Shown piece after piece: positions 53,907 to 61,765 of a stretch of DNA of 64,000 nucleotides. Position 1 is the stretch's first letter. The number at the start of each line of letters is the position of its first letter. The stretch comes from Acidobacteriota bacterium (GTDB lineage Bacteria > Acidobacteriota > Thermoanaerobaculia > Multivoradales > Multivoraceae), in contig JAPPCR010000005.1 of assembly GCA_028875725.1 (NCBI GenBank), forward strand, positions 193,501 through 257,500. The letters run 5' to 3'. The notes under the pieces are model-generated. The model ran no database searches and was not told the DNA's origin. It saw nothing but the letters and a program-made list of their open reading frames with translations. Both the position numbers and the translations under genes were made by a program.

Positions 53907-55895
53907 CTAGACCTTTCCGCGCAGCGCCTGGAACGCCAGGTCGCGAGCGCGCCGGGGCTCGTAAATGAAAACACGACGGACCTTGGGACCGACGCGGTAG
54001 CGAATCCCGGCCAGCCGCCGCAGCCAGCCGGTGCGGGGACGGGCCACCGTCAGCGCGTAGTGGCCACCGGCGCCGGAGCCCTCCACGAGGCGCTGTAGGT
54101 CGGCCTCCGGCAGCCGGCTCCAGTCGACAGAGGTGGCGAGCGGCGCGACCAGGTCGCCGCCGTAGGGGCGCACGGACTCGACCCGGAATCCGGTGCGGAT
54201 CAGGCGAGCGACATCGCCGGAGCGGGTGGCCCGGGCGCAGTCGCCTTCCACCGGCGGCATGGGCAGCCGCTCGAAGCGCCGCGCCGCGGCCGGCAGCCGG
54301 CGGTAGGCGGCGGCCGCCGCGGCGCCGGTGCGGTGGTTCCACTGGTGGCGGGCCGGGCCCACGTAATCGTCCACGAACAGCCGGCCGCCCGGTTCCAGGG
54401 CGTCGAGCACGGCGTCGAGTAGCCGTTCGAGGCGGAGATGGGAGGACAGGCCGCCGATGCAGCAGGCCGCCTGGTAGGCGGCGGCGGGGAGCTCGGGGCG
54501 GCGGGGGTGGATGGGGACGTGGCGGACGCCGGCTGGCGCACCGGCACCGGCACTGGCACTGGCACTTGAGGTGACGATGTCGACTTGCTTTGCGAAGCCT
54601 GCGCGGAGGAGTTGGGGGGCCCAGGCTTCGTCGCCGACGAAGAGGACGCGGTCGAAGGGTTCGGCGGGAGTGTGCTCCGCGATCCACGCGGCGGGACTGG
54701 GAAGACCCGCTGCCGCCGAAAGCGGCGGAGAATCGCCGGCCGAAGGCCGACCGCTCTTCTCCCCCACCTCAGCCACACCACCACTCCCCGGCCCCGCCCC
54801 CAACTGCTCCAGCCGCTCCCCGGCCTGCTGCCGCCATTGCAACCGGAAGTACAGCGCATGCTTCCGCTCCGAGCACGACCGGCACGTGCCGCAGGGGTTG
54901 CCGCTCTTCAGCCCATCGACGATCTCCGCCAGCAACGGCGCCCGCTCGACTTCCCCAAGCGAGGTCTCCGGATACAGACCGATCGGCTGCTCATCCCAGA
55001 AGATGCACGGCGAGACCGCGCCGTTGGGCCGGACCACCACCGTGTGACCGGGCCAGGCGCAGCCGGCGACCGCGGTGCGGAAGCGGCCGCGCAGCCGCTG
55101 GCGGTCGTAGAGGCCCGCTCGCCAGCGCATCATGTGGCCACGCAGGCCAACCGGCTGACCGTCGTCGAAGTCCGGGTAGGAGACGAGACGGAGCCCGCGG
55201 GCGGCGGCCTCCTCCGCCGCGGCGGCGAGCTCGGCGCGCAGCGCGCCGGGGTCCTCGTCGTCGAGCAGCTCGTCCTCGGCGCTCACGTGAGCGGTCGGCG
55301 CCACGAAGCGGACGTCGAGCTCACTGGCGCCGACTTCCTCGGCGAAGCGCGGCAGGTCGGCGAGATCGCCGCGGTTCGTCCGCATCCACACGAAGATCAG
55401 CCGCAGCCTCGTGGCGGCGCCGCGCCGGACCTCGTTCAGCAGGTCGAGCGAACGCATCAGCCGGTCGAACTTGCCGCCGACCCGGATCGCCTCGTAGGTC
55501 TCCGCGTTCGTGCCGTCCATCGACACGCCGACCGTGCTCACGCCGGCCTCGCAGATCGCCTCGGCCTTGGCCGGCGTCAGCGGCAGCAGGTTGGTCGGGA
55601 ACCACAGGTCGGGAACGCCGTAGCTGCCGGCTTCGCGAACGATGTCGATGAACTTCGGGTGCACCAGAGGCTCGGCCGCGCAGCCCAGGGCGACCCGTCG
55701 GGCACGGGGGAAGAGGTCGGCCGCGACCCGGGAGAAGGTCTCCAGCGGCATCATCCCGTTCCGGGACAACTGCCGGTCGAAGGGCAGGAACTGCAGCCGG
55801 TCGACCGCCGAGAAGTAGCACATCTTGCACTTCAGGTTGCAGCGCTCGGTGGTGTCGAGGATGACCTCCAGCGGCCGGCGTTGGAACGACTTCAT
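53907..55895 (-). CDS. radical SAM-SPASM protein fused to a SAM-dependent methyltransferase
   Basis: 662 aa from the ATG at 55895, which overlaps the stop of the GT4 gene (ATGA). Radical SAM core with the Fe-S motif Cys19-x3-Cys23-x2-Cys26 ('TERCNLKCKMCYF'), then a SPASM-type cluster region ('VAGCAWPGHTVVVRPNGA', 'SPCIF', 'NPCGTCRSCSERK'; to about 385). A variable linker partly made of a half REP element follows, then a class I methyltransferase-like domain (about 430-610, 'FDRVLFVGDEAWAPQLLRAG', 'LEPGGRLFVDDYVG'). SPASM enzymes modify peptides or sugars. Substrate unknown; no precursor peptide gene was seen nearby. Confidence 0.88.
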   Translation of the reverse strand: MKSFQRRPLEVILDTTERCNLKCKMCYFSAVDRLQFLPFDRQLSRNGMMPLETFSRVAADLFPRARRVALGCAAEPLVHPKFIDIVREAGSYGVPDLWFPTNLLPLTPAKAEAICEAGVSTVGVSMDGTNAETYEAIRVGGKFDRLMRSLDLLNEVRRGAATRLRLIFVWMRTNRGDLADLPRFAEEVGASELDVRFVAPTAHVSAEDELLDDEDPGALRAELAAAAEEAAARGLRLVSYPDFDDGQPVGLRGHMMRWRAGLYDRQRLRGRFRTAVAGCAWPGHTVVVRPNGAVSPCIFWDEQPIGLYPETSLGEVERAPLLAEIVDGLKSGNPCGTCRSCSERKHALYFRLQWRQQAGERLEQLGAGPGSGGVAEVGEKSGRPSAGDSPPLSAAAGLPSPAAWIAEHTPAEPFDRVLFVGDEAWAPQLLRAGFAKQVDIVTSSASASAGAGAPAGVRHVPIHPRRPELPAAAYQAACCIGGLSSHLRLERLLDAVLDALEPGGRLFVDDYVGPARHQWNHRTGAAAAAAYRRLPAAARRFERLPMPPVEGDCARATRSGDVARLIRTGFRVESVRPYGGDLVAPLATSVDWSRLPEADLQRLVEGSGAGGHYALTVARPRTGWLRRLAGIRYRVGPKVRRVFIYEPRRARDLAFQALRGKV
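54699..54764. repeat. REP-type element, right half, inside the radical SAM fusion gene
   Basis: Reading the minus strand: a GGCCTTCGGCC hairpin, then CCGCCGCTTTCGGCGG, then AGCGGGTCTTCCCAG, the same order as the right half of the full element. It encodes part of the linker between the SPASM and methyltransferase domains. Confidence 0.7.
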
Positions 55896-57061
55896 TGGGC
55901 CAGGGCCTCGAGCATCGTCTGGCAGACGCCGCGGCCCGAACTCCGCTGGCGCCATACCGCGGCGATGCTAGCCGGGTGGCGTTCGCCGCGCCGCCACGCC
56001 GCCTGTTCCTCCGCGATCGCCGCGGCCAGCGGCCCGGCGCGGTGCGCGGAGGCGACGCGACCGTAGGCGCCGCCCTCGGACCAGCTCCGAAGGCTCGGGA
56101 TCGGCGTACCCACGACGGTCGCTCCCATCGACAGCGCCTCGCAACCGGCGTGCGGCGCGCCTTCCCACCGCGACGAGAAGACGATGAAGCGGCTGCCGGC
56201 CAGCGCGTCGGCGAGGACTTCCGGGTACTGCGGCCCATGGTGCTCGACGTTCGGGAAGCGCCGGTTGAGCTCGCCGAAGAGACTCTCGGCGCCCGGACCG
56301 AAGATGCTGACCGGCTCGCCGCGCGCCTCGCGGCCGCCACGACCGAAGTAGCGCGCAAGCGCCCCCGCCAGCAGCGGTGCGTTCTTCTGGGGATCGTCCC
56401 AGCGGCCGATCGCCACCATGCCTCGCCGTTCCCGGCCGAGGTCGGGCGAATCGACGTAGACCCGGTGGATGGCGAGCGGCGAGACGTGAACCCGGCCTTG
56501 GAGATCCGCCGCGCCGGCCGTGCGGAGGAAGCGGCGGAAATGGACCTTCGCTTCCTCGCAACCGAGGATGAGCACGTCGGACTCCCCCGCGCTGCGGACG
56601 AACTCGGCGTCCTGCGGGTCGGTCCGGCGGAAGGACAGCAGGTAGCGCCGGGCCAGGAAGCGGAGTTGCCGAAGCTGGTGGTCGCGGTCCGGCGAGCCGG
56701 AGAAGACCTTCCGGCGCAGCGTGGCCAGGGGAAACGCGCGAAGACCCATCTGGCCGTCCGAGTCGCCCATGGCGATCGTGCGCACGCCAGCGCCGCGGAT
56801 CAGCTCCAGGAGATCCGACATCTGGTGGAAGGACGGCACGATCGCCACGTCGGCCTCGAGGCCGCGCCAGAACTCGTCGTCCTCCAGGCCGCCGCCGCCC
56901 GGCGGCGAAACGATCGGCACGGGAAAGCCGTCGTTCGAGGATTCGGGACAGGCAACGAACGCCTCGTGGCCGAGCGCCTCGAGCCCGCGAACGTACTCCT
57001 CGAACCGGAAGCTGCACTGCCGGAGCGGCGTACCGTAGTTCCAGACAACTGCGACCCGCAT
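55892..57061 (-). CDS. family 4-like glycosyltransferase
   Basis: 389 aa, GT-B fold. N-terminal 'RVAVVWNYGTPLRQCSFRFE' and 'GLEALGHEAFVACP', nucleotide-sugar binding half with 'VAIGRWDDPQKNAPLLAGAL', 'VSIFGPGAESLFGEL' and the donor-site 'SRWEGAPHAGCEALSMG', in which the Glu is the conserved E of the EX7E motif. Cytoplasmic. First of three coupled minus-strand genes; the others are redox and radical SAM enzymes, so the set may build or decorate an unusual glycan or glycosylated product. Confidence 0.88.
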   Translation of the reverse strand: MRVAVVWNYGTPLRQCSFRFEEYVRGLEALGHEAFVACPESSNDGFPVPIVSPPGGGGLEDDEFWRGLEADVAIVPSFHQMSDLLELIRGAGVRTIAMGDSDGQMGLRAFPLATLRRKVFSGSPDRDHQLRQLRFLARRYLLSFRRTDPQDAEFVRSAGESDVLILGCEEAKVHFRRFLRTAGAADLQGRVHVSPLAIHRVYVDSPDLGRERRGMVAIGRWDDPQKNAPLLAGALARYFGRGGREARGEPVSIFGPGAESLFGELNRRFPNVEHHGPQYPEVLADALAGSRFIVFSSRWEGAPHAGCEALSMGATVVGTPIPSLRSWSEGGAYGRVASAHRAGPLAAAIAEEQAAWRRGERHPASIAAVWRQRSSGRGVCQTMLEALAQ

Positions 57062-57154
57062 GATCCACGACGCTACCGGACGGACGGCTGACCGTTGTCT
57101 GCCCGGGATCTAACGAGTTGCCGACCGGCGACGGTCAGACCCGGCGCGGCGGCA

Positions 57155-58924
57155 TCAGTCGCAGGGGAAAGCGAAGTTGTCGCTCCTGCTCGCTGCGGTC
57201 TCGCCGAGCCGGTTGTGGTGGCTCCAGTTGCTCCCGTCGGCGCCCTGAACGTAGAGGTTGAAGGCGAGGTCGGTGACCGGAGCGGCGTACACCCAGCGGT
57301 GGCCGGTCAGATGGCAGCCGTTCAGGACCTTGACCAGGACTTCCGCGTTGTCGCGATTGAAGAACCAGAGCAGGCCCGATTCGCCCGAAGCCCAGATGCC
57401 GGCCTTGCCTTCGCCGACTCCCCCACTCGCCGTCTCGTAGCACACGGCGACCTTGAAGCCTCCGTCGAACACGAGGGACGCCATCTCCGGACGGCAGTCC
57501 GTGTAGCCGGGCCCCTGAGGAGGATCCGGCAGGGGACCGAGAGTCCGGTCGGGCTCGGTCGGCGGGTCGGGAGGTGGGTCGGGATCTGGCGTCGGATCGG
57601 GATCGGGGGTCGGGTCCGGCTCTGGGTCGGCGCCGGGAACGGGGTACAGGAAACGCGCCGCGGCCCGGTCGTCGCTGTTCAGCCGCGCCCCGCGGCCGTC
57701 GCCGTGGGCCGTCGCCCGCATGATCGCCTCGCCCGTCACCCCGTCGCAGGAACCGCTCCTGGCGTCGCCGCAGGAGTGGCCGATGCCAATCGCGTGGCCC
57801 AGTTCGTGAGCCATGATCTCCTCATGGTTCTCGCGAGGATGCGGAGACAGCGCCAGCCAGTCCCCGAACCCGTCCTGGGTGGCGATGTTCGACTCGATCA
57901 GCTCCAGCGCCTCGACCGAGCTGTTGCCCGGAATCGGGTGGGGGACCTCCGAGGCGCCGCAGTAGAAGAAGCTGTGGGTGATCGCGAGGACGCCACCCGC
58001 GCTCGGCCGAAACGTCCCCTCGATCTCATCGAACGGATCCTCGTAGGAGATCGAGTTCACGCCGTCCACAGTGTCGACGTAGTAGTCCGCGTTCGAGGTG
58101 CCGTGGAGGACCAGGTTGGCGCGGCTGCCGGAAACGTTGTTCCAGGCCCGCATTGCGGTGCGTACTTGCGACAGGCCGCCTCCCGAGACCCCGGGTTGAC
58201 CTCCGGATTGGACGGTGAAGCCCGCGCTCCCGCCGCTGTCGAACTCGCGCCAGCGCAGCGGCAGGCCGTCGTGAAAGCACTCGTCAGGGCTTCGCGTCGC
58301 CGTGAACGGCGACCTGACCGCGATGGGGCCCTCCGGCGGCTCCACCAGGAAGTAGTCCGCGGAGCGCTCGACGCCCGTCGCCCGGTCCGCGATCCAGCGT
58401 CGGAAGCCAGAGGAATCGCGCGGCAGCCGGGCCCGGGCACGGTCCGCGGCCGCGGGGTCGCCGGGCAGGGTCACCTCACCGTCAAGCGACGGTTCCCGGA
58501 TCAGCAACGGGCCCCGGGCGGTCCGGACCTCGAAGAAGACGCCGAGGGCGAGCTCGACCGGGCGGTAGGCGTCGGCCAGCGGGTCGAGGAAGAGCAGGAC
58601 GCGGTCCCCTGCCGCCAGCATCGGGAGGCCCTGGACCCGCATCGCGATGCCGCCGGGCAGGAGGCCGCCGGGCTGGCGCACGACGATGGTGCCGCCGGGG
58701 ACGAAGCCCTTGAGGACTTCTTCGACTTCGAAGGTGTAGTCCGTGAACGCCGAGCCTTCACGGAGGCCAGGGGACGCGGCGAGGACTTCGCCGAAGACGA
58801 TCGCCCCGGAGCGCTCGACCATGGAGTCGTCGGTGGGGAGGACGTAGACGATCGCTGCGGCCGGGGCGGTCAGGAGGGCGGCGGCCAACAGGGAGCCGGC
58901 CTGGCGGCCGCCTAGTTGCTGCAA
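57155..58924 (-). CDS. exported matrixin-type metalloprotease with repeated-family C-terminal domain
   Basis: 589 aa starting at a TTG behind GAGG, overlapping the end of the previous gene by 13 bp. Signal peptide 'GSLLAAALLTAPAAAIVYVL'. N-terminal module with 'VEEVLKGFVPGGTIVVRQPG', as in the proteins at 32197 and 61766. Zinc motif 'HELGHAIGIGHSC' near residue 370. An Asp-Pro repeat linker leads to the recurring C-terminal domain ('GLLWFFNRDNAEVLVKVLNG', 'HRWVYAAPVTDLAFNLYV'). Cys residues in the protease and C-terminal domains suggest an extracytoplasmic place. Probable secreted protease. Confidence 0.87.
   Translation of the reverse strand: MQQLGGRQAGSLLAAALLTAPAAAIVYVLPTDDSMVERSGAIVFGEVLAASPGLREGSAFTDYTFEVEEVLKGFVPGGTIVVRQPGGLLPGGIAMRVQGLPMLAAGDRVLLFLDPLADAYRPVELALGVFFEVRTARGPLLIREPSLDGEVTLPGDPAAADRARARLPRDSSGFRRWIADRATGVERSADYFLVEPPEGPIAVRSPFTATRSPDECFHDGLPLRWREFDSGGSAGFTVQSGGQPGVSGGGLSQVRTAMRAWNNVSGSRANLVLHGTSNADYYVDTVDGVNSISYEDPFDEIEGTFRPSAGGVLAITHSFFYCGASEVPHPIPGNSSVEALELIESNIATQDGFGDWLALSPHPRENHEEIMAHELGHAIGIGHSCGDARSGSCDGVTGEAIMRATAHGDGRGARLNSDDRAAARFLYPVPGADPEPDPTPDPDPTPDPDPPPDPPTEPDRTLGPLPDPPQGPGYTDCRPEMASLVFDGGFKVAVCYETASGGVGEGKAGIWASGESGLLWFFNRDNAEVLVKVLNGCHLTGHRWVYAAPVTDLAFNLYVQGADGSNWSHHNRLGETAASRSDNFAFPCD
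57560..57632 (-). repeat. Asp-Pro linker repeat
   Basis: Short tandem GGATCGGGGTC-like units encoding alternating Asp and Pro ('DPTPDPDPTPDPDPP') between protease and C-terminal domain. Confidence 0.7.
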
Positions 58925-60117
58925 CGAAAGGCCTCGTTGTCACTCCTGGTGGACGCGGTGTCTCCCTGGCGGTTGTGGTGGGACCAGGTGTTTCGCTGGC
59001 TGTCGACGACGTAGAGGTTGAAGGCGAGGTCGGTCACCGGCGCCACGTACACCCAGCGGTGGTTGTTGAAGCCGCAGCCGTCCAGCACCTTGATCAGCAC
59101 TTCGGCGTTGTCCCGGGTGAAGAACCAGAGCAGACCCGACTGGCCGGAGGCCCAGATGCCGGCCTTGCCCTCGCCGATGGTGCCCTCGCTCGTCTCGTAG
59201 CACATGCGGACGTTGTAGCCGCCCTCGAAGACGAGCGGCGTCGTCTGGGGAACGCAGTCGGTGTAGCCCTCTCCGGTCGGTGGGCCGGCATCGGGATCCG
59301 GGTCGGGGCCTGGATCGGGTGTGGGATCCGGGTCGGGTTGCGGGTCGGGTTCGGGATCCGGGTGGTTGACGGCGAGGCGAATGCCGTAGACGCCCGGGTC
59401 CGTGTCGACCTGCCAGCGCTCCCACTCGTCGTCTTCGCTTTCACGACCACGGAACGCCCGCCGCCCATCCGAGCCGTCCTCGTCGACCGCGAGGAGCTTC
59501 GTGTTCGCGGGCGGGTTGCCGCGCGACCAGGAAGCGGCGACCCAGATCTGGCCGGCGTTCAGCTCCAGGCCCGCCACGGCGCCACCGATCTCGAAGCAGA
59601 TGAAGGTCCCGGCCTCCGGGAGTCGCGCCGGGACGTCGAAAGCGGCGAGAAGGGTCACGGGCGTGTTTCCGGCACCCGAGTAGAAGTTCAAGGAGAACGC
59701 CGCGTCGCCGCTCGTGTCGTCCTGCGTCCTCGCCATGCACGCCACCGCGTACTCGACGGTCCCTGCTTCGGGCAACCGGAACCGCTGGGCGAACTCCATC
59801 TCGTAGAGGAAGTCATTCGAGGCGTTGCCGACGAGCCGATAGAAGCCCTCGAAGACGTTGTCGTCGTACTGGTAGACCTCCGTGGCCGGCTGGCGCACAC
59901 TCGCGGCGGTCCGGTTGACGGACACTACGCTGCGGCCGCGGGCCGTGACGCGTACGGCGTCCACGTACTCGACGAGGCTCAGTCGTTCGGCCTCGATCTC
60001 CGCTCTCGGCTCGGGCCGCAACAGGTCACGGCCGGACTGGGCGGCTGACGGCGACCCGAGGACGAAGGTAGAGGCCAGGGAAGCGAGGCAACCGGCAACT
60101 AGAGTGCGACACGTCAT
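58912..60117 (-). CDS. exported protein with repeated-family C-terminal domain
   Basis: 401 aa from the ATG at 60117 (AAGGAGG upstream). Signal peptide 'VAGCLASLASTFVLGSPSAA'. The N-terminal region (about 30-270) is beta-rich with 'YQYDDNVFEGFYRLVGNAS' and 'EFAQRFRLPEAGTVEYAVAC', similar in plan to its neighbour at 60303 and reminiscent of a lectin- or P-domain-like sandwich. An Asp-Pro linker (DNA 59286-59360) and the recurring domain ('GLLWFFTRDNAEVLIKVLDG', 'NNHRWVYVAPVTDLAFNLYV') follow. No protease motif. Function unknown. Translation of the matrixin gene next to it seems coupled. Confidence 0.82.
   Translation of the reverse strand: MTCRTLVAGCLASLASTFVLGSPSAAQSGRDLLRPEPRAEIEAERLSLVEYVDAVRVTARGRSVVSVNRTAASVRQPATEVYQYDDNVFEGFYRLVGNASNDFLYEMEFAQRFRLPEAGTVEYAVACMARTQDDTSGDAAFSLNFYSGAGNTPVTLLAAFDVPARLPEAGTFICFEIGGAVAGLELNAGQIWVAASWSRGNPPANTKLLAVDEDGSDGRRAFRGRESEDDEWERWQVDTDPGVYGIRLAVNHPDPEPDPQPDPDPTPDPGPDPDPDAGPPTGEGYTDCVPQTTPLVFEGGYNVRMCYETSEGTIGEGKAGIWASGQSGLLWFFTRDNAEVLIKVLDGCGFNNHRWVYVAPVTDLAFNLYVVDSQRNTWSHHNRQGDTASTRSDNEAFRCSN
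59286..59360 (-). repeat. Asp-Pro linker repeat
   Basis: Tandem GGATCCGGGTC-like units encoding 'DPDPTPDPGPDPDPD', the same type as the linkers at 57560 and 60676. Confidence 0.7.
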
Positions 60118-60227
60118 GGGCGATTCCTCCTTGGTCGTCTGTGAACGAGCGCCCCTGCGGCAGGAGTTCACCGCAAGAGACGTGCCAGACGGGCCCGCGT
60201 AGCGTAACGGGCAGACGGGGAGGAAAA

Positions 60228-60298
60228 GAAAGGTCGGCCTGCGGCCGGCGATTCGAAGCCGCCTACAGCGGCGGCGGGTCAGAAGACCCGCTGCCTAC
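60228..60298. repeat. REP-type element, right half, intergenic
   Basis: About 70 bp: GGCCTGCGGCC hairpin, CCGCCTACAGCGGCGG, then GCGGGTCAGAAGACCCGC, matching the right half of the full copies. Lies between two exported-protein genes, just past the stop of the one at 60303 on the minus strand, where it may end transcription. Confidence 0.75.
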
Positions 60299-60302
60299 GC
60301 CC

Positions 60303-61598
60303 TTACCGGGAGCAGGGAAACCCCATCTGGTCCTGCACGAGCGCGTGGTTCTTACCCGACGGGTTGTGGTACGCCTTCGTCGGGTTTCGACCGTCGTTGA
60401 CGTACATGTTGAACGCCACGTCCGTCAACGCCGCCATGTAGACCCAGCGGTGGCCGTTGTGGCTGCAGCCGTCGAGCACCTTGACGAAGACCTCCGCGTT
60501 GTCGGGCTCGAAGAAGTAGAGCAGACCGGAGTTGTCCGACCCGTACACGCTCTCGGCGTCCCCCATGTCCCCCTTCATCGTGTCGTAGCAAAGGCTGACC
60601 TTGATCCCGCCCTCGAAGGTGAGCGGCGCCACCGTGGGACGGCAGGCGGAGTAGCCGGCCCCGGTGGGCGGCGGAGTGATCACGCCCGGATCCGGATCCG
60701 GCTCGGGCGTGGGATCGGGCGTGGGATCGGGTGTGGGATCGGGCATCGGTGTGGGGTCAGGCTCGGGCTCGGCTGCGTGCGTCCTCTCCACAATCAAGCT
60801 GATGCCGATCGCCTTGAGGCCGGAGGTGAGCTGGGGACCACCAAAACGGGGATCCAGCCAGCCATCGTAGGCCGTGCCCGTTTGAACCGGCAGGCTCCGG
60901 TACCGTAACTCCGTATCATGGACGGGATCGCCGCTGCGATCCTCATCTGCCTTGTCGTCGGGCGTGTAGTGGTCTCCGCCGAGACGCTTCTGCGTCGCGG
61001 TGTTCCATTCGACACCGACCCAGTGCCTGCCCCGCCGGAGCACCTTGCCGACGAGGTGACCTCTCAAGACCAGGCACCGGCTATCTCCAGCGACCCTGAT
61101 GTCTGACTCGATCGTGTAGCTCAGCCCACCCCGACGGCCCGGATTGCTAATGACCCGGCTCTCGACCACATTGCTGTAGAAGCGCAGCTTGAAGTCCAGC
61201 GACCTGTTCGGGTCGCCCTCTGGCCGGAGGAAGCAAACCCTGGCGCTTACGACCGCGCTGTCTGCGGGCACCTCGAAGCGCTGCGCCCATTCAATCGTGC
61301 CGCCGGACGAAACCGGCTCCAGAAAAGAACCGCCCGCTTCGAAGTTCTCAAACTCCCCGTCGTCATACCGAAGCGTGTCTCTGACATGGGTCGCCTGAAG
61401 AAGGCCCGTCGGGTCGTCGTCCAGCACGGCCCGGACTGTCGTGGTGCCGTCCGGCTGTCCGGGCGACTCCCCGGCGCGCAGCACCTGCTCCGGGTCCAGG
61501 AGGTCGATTCCCGTCTGGGCCAGAAGCGGCGTCGAAACGAACGCCAGCAGGCTCGTCAGGCAGATGAGATGTCGTGTGGTACGGCGGCTCAGTCTCAT
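60303..61598 (-). CDS. exported protein with repeated-family C-terminal domain
   Basis: 431 aa from the ATG at 61598 behind GGAAAGGGAAG. Signal peptide 'HLICLTSLLAFVSTPLLAQ'. Beta-rich N-terminal region (about 30-290) with 'LRYDDGEFENFEAGGSFL' and 'WAQRFEVPADSAVVSARVCF', alignable with the neighbour at 58912. An Asp-Pro-Thr linker (DNA 60676-60772) leads to the recurring domain ('GLLYFFEPDNAEVFVKVLDG', 'NGHRWVYMAALTDVAFNMYV'). No catalytic motif recognised. The two neighbours look like diverged duplicates in a local array of surface or secreted proteins. Confidence 0.82.
   Translation of the reverse strand: MRLSRRTTRHLICLTSLLAFVSTPLLAQTGIDLLDPEQVLRAGESPGQPDGTTTVRAVLDDDPTGLLQATHVRDTLRYDDGEFENFEAGGSFLEPVSSGGTIEWAQRFEVPADSAVVSARVCFLRPEGDPNRSLDFKLRFYSNVVESRVISNPGRRGGLSYTIESDIRVAGDSRCLVLRGHLVGKVLRRGRHWVGVEWNTATQKRLGGDHYTPDDKADEDRSGDPVHDTELRYRSLPVQTGTAYDGWLDPRFGGPQLTSGLKAIGISLIVERTHAAEPEPDPTPMPDPTPDPTPDPTPEPDPDPGVITPPPTGAGYSACRPTVAPLTFEGGIKVSLCYDTMKGDMGDAESVYGSDNSGLLYFFEPDNAEVFVKVLDGCSHNGHRWVYMAALTDVAFNMYVNDGRNPTKAYHNPSGKNHALVQDQMGFPCSR
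60676..60772 (-). repeat. Asp-Pro linker repeat
   Basis: Tandem GTGGGATCGG-like units encoding 'DPTPDPTPDPTPEPDPD', longest of the three such linkers. Confidence 0.7.
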
Positions 61599-61765
61599 GG
61601 TCTTCCCTTTCCGGCGGAGCACCCCCGGTGTTGAGTGGGAAATCTATACGTCCCAGTAGATTACGCCCAACTTATAGAAGAATGCAAATCGGCGTGTTGC
61701 CAGAGGCGACGCATCCGGCAAGCAGAAGCCGGCCAGAACCCGACAGTGGCGCACCGGCGGGTCGA
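61599..61765. other. gap between two exported-protein genes
   Basis: 167 bp including a stretch that is AT-rich for this genome (about 61635-61690), a likely promoter region for the gene starting at 61598 on the minus strand. No coding potential seen. Confidence 0.45.

Noticed and set aside
51706..54687. A long open minus-strand frame of nearly 1000 codons
   Set aside because: It overlaps the Gfo/Idh-AKR and radical SAM genes in another frame and is almost pure Arg/Pro/Ala, typical of GC-rich shadow frames.
57560..60772. Short direct repeats suggesting a CRISPR array
   Set aside because: They are irregular linker repeats of 6-12 bp within coding regions, without spacers or cas genes.
60664..60870. 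Gly-Ser-Val repeat protein on the plus strand
   Set aside because: It is the antisense reading of the Asp-Pro linker of an exported protein.
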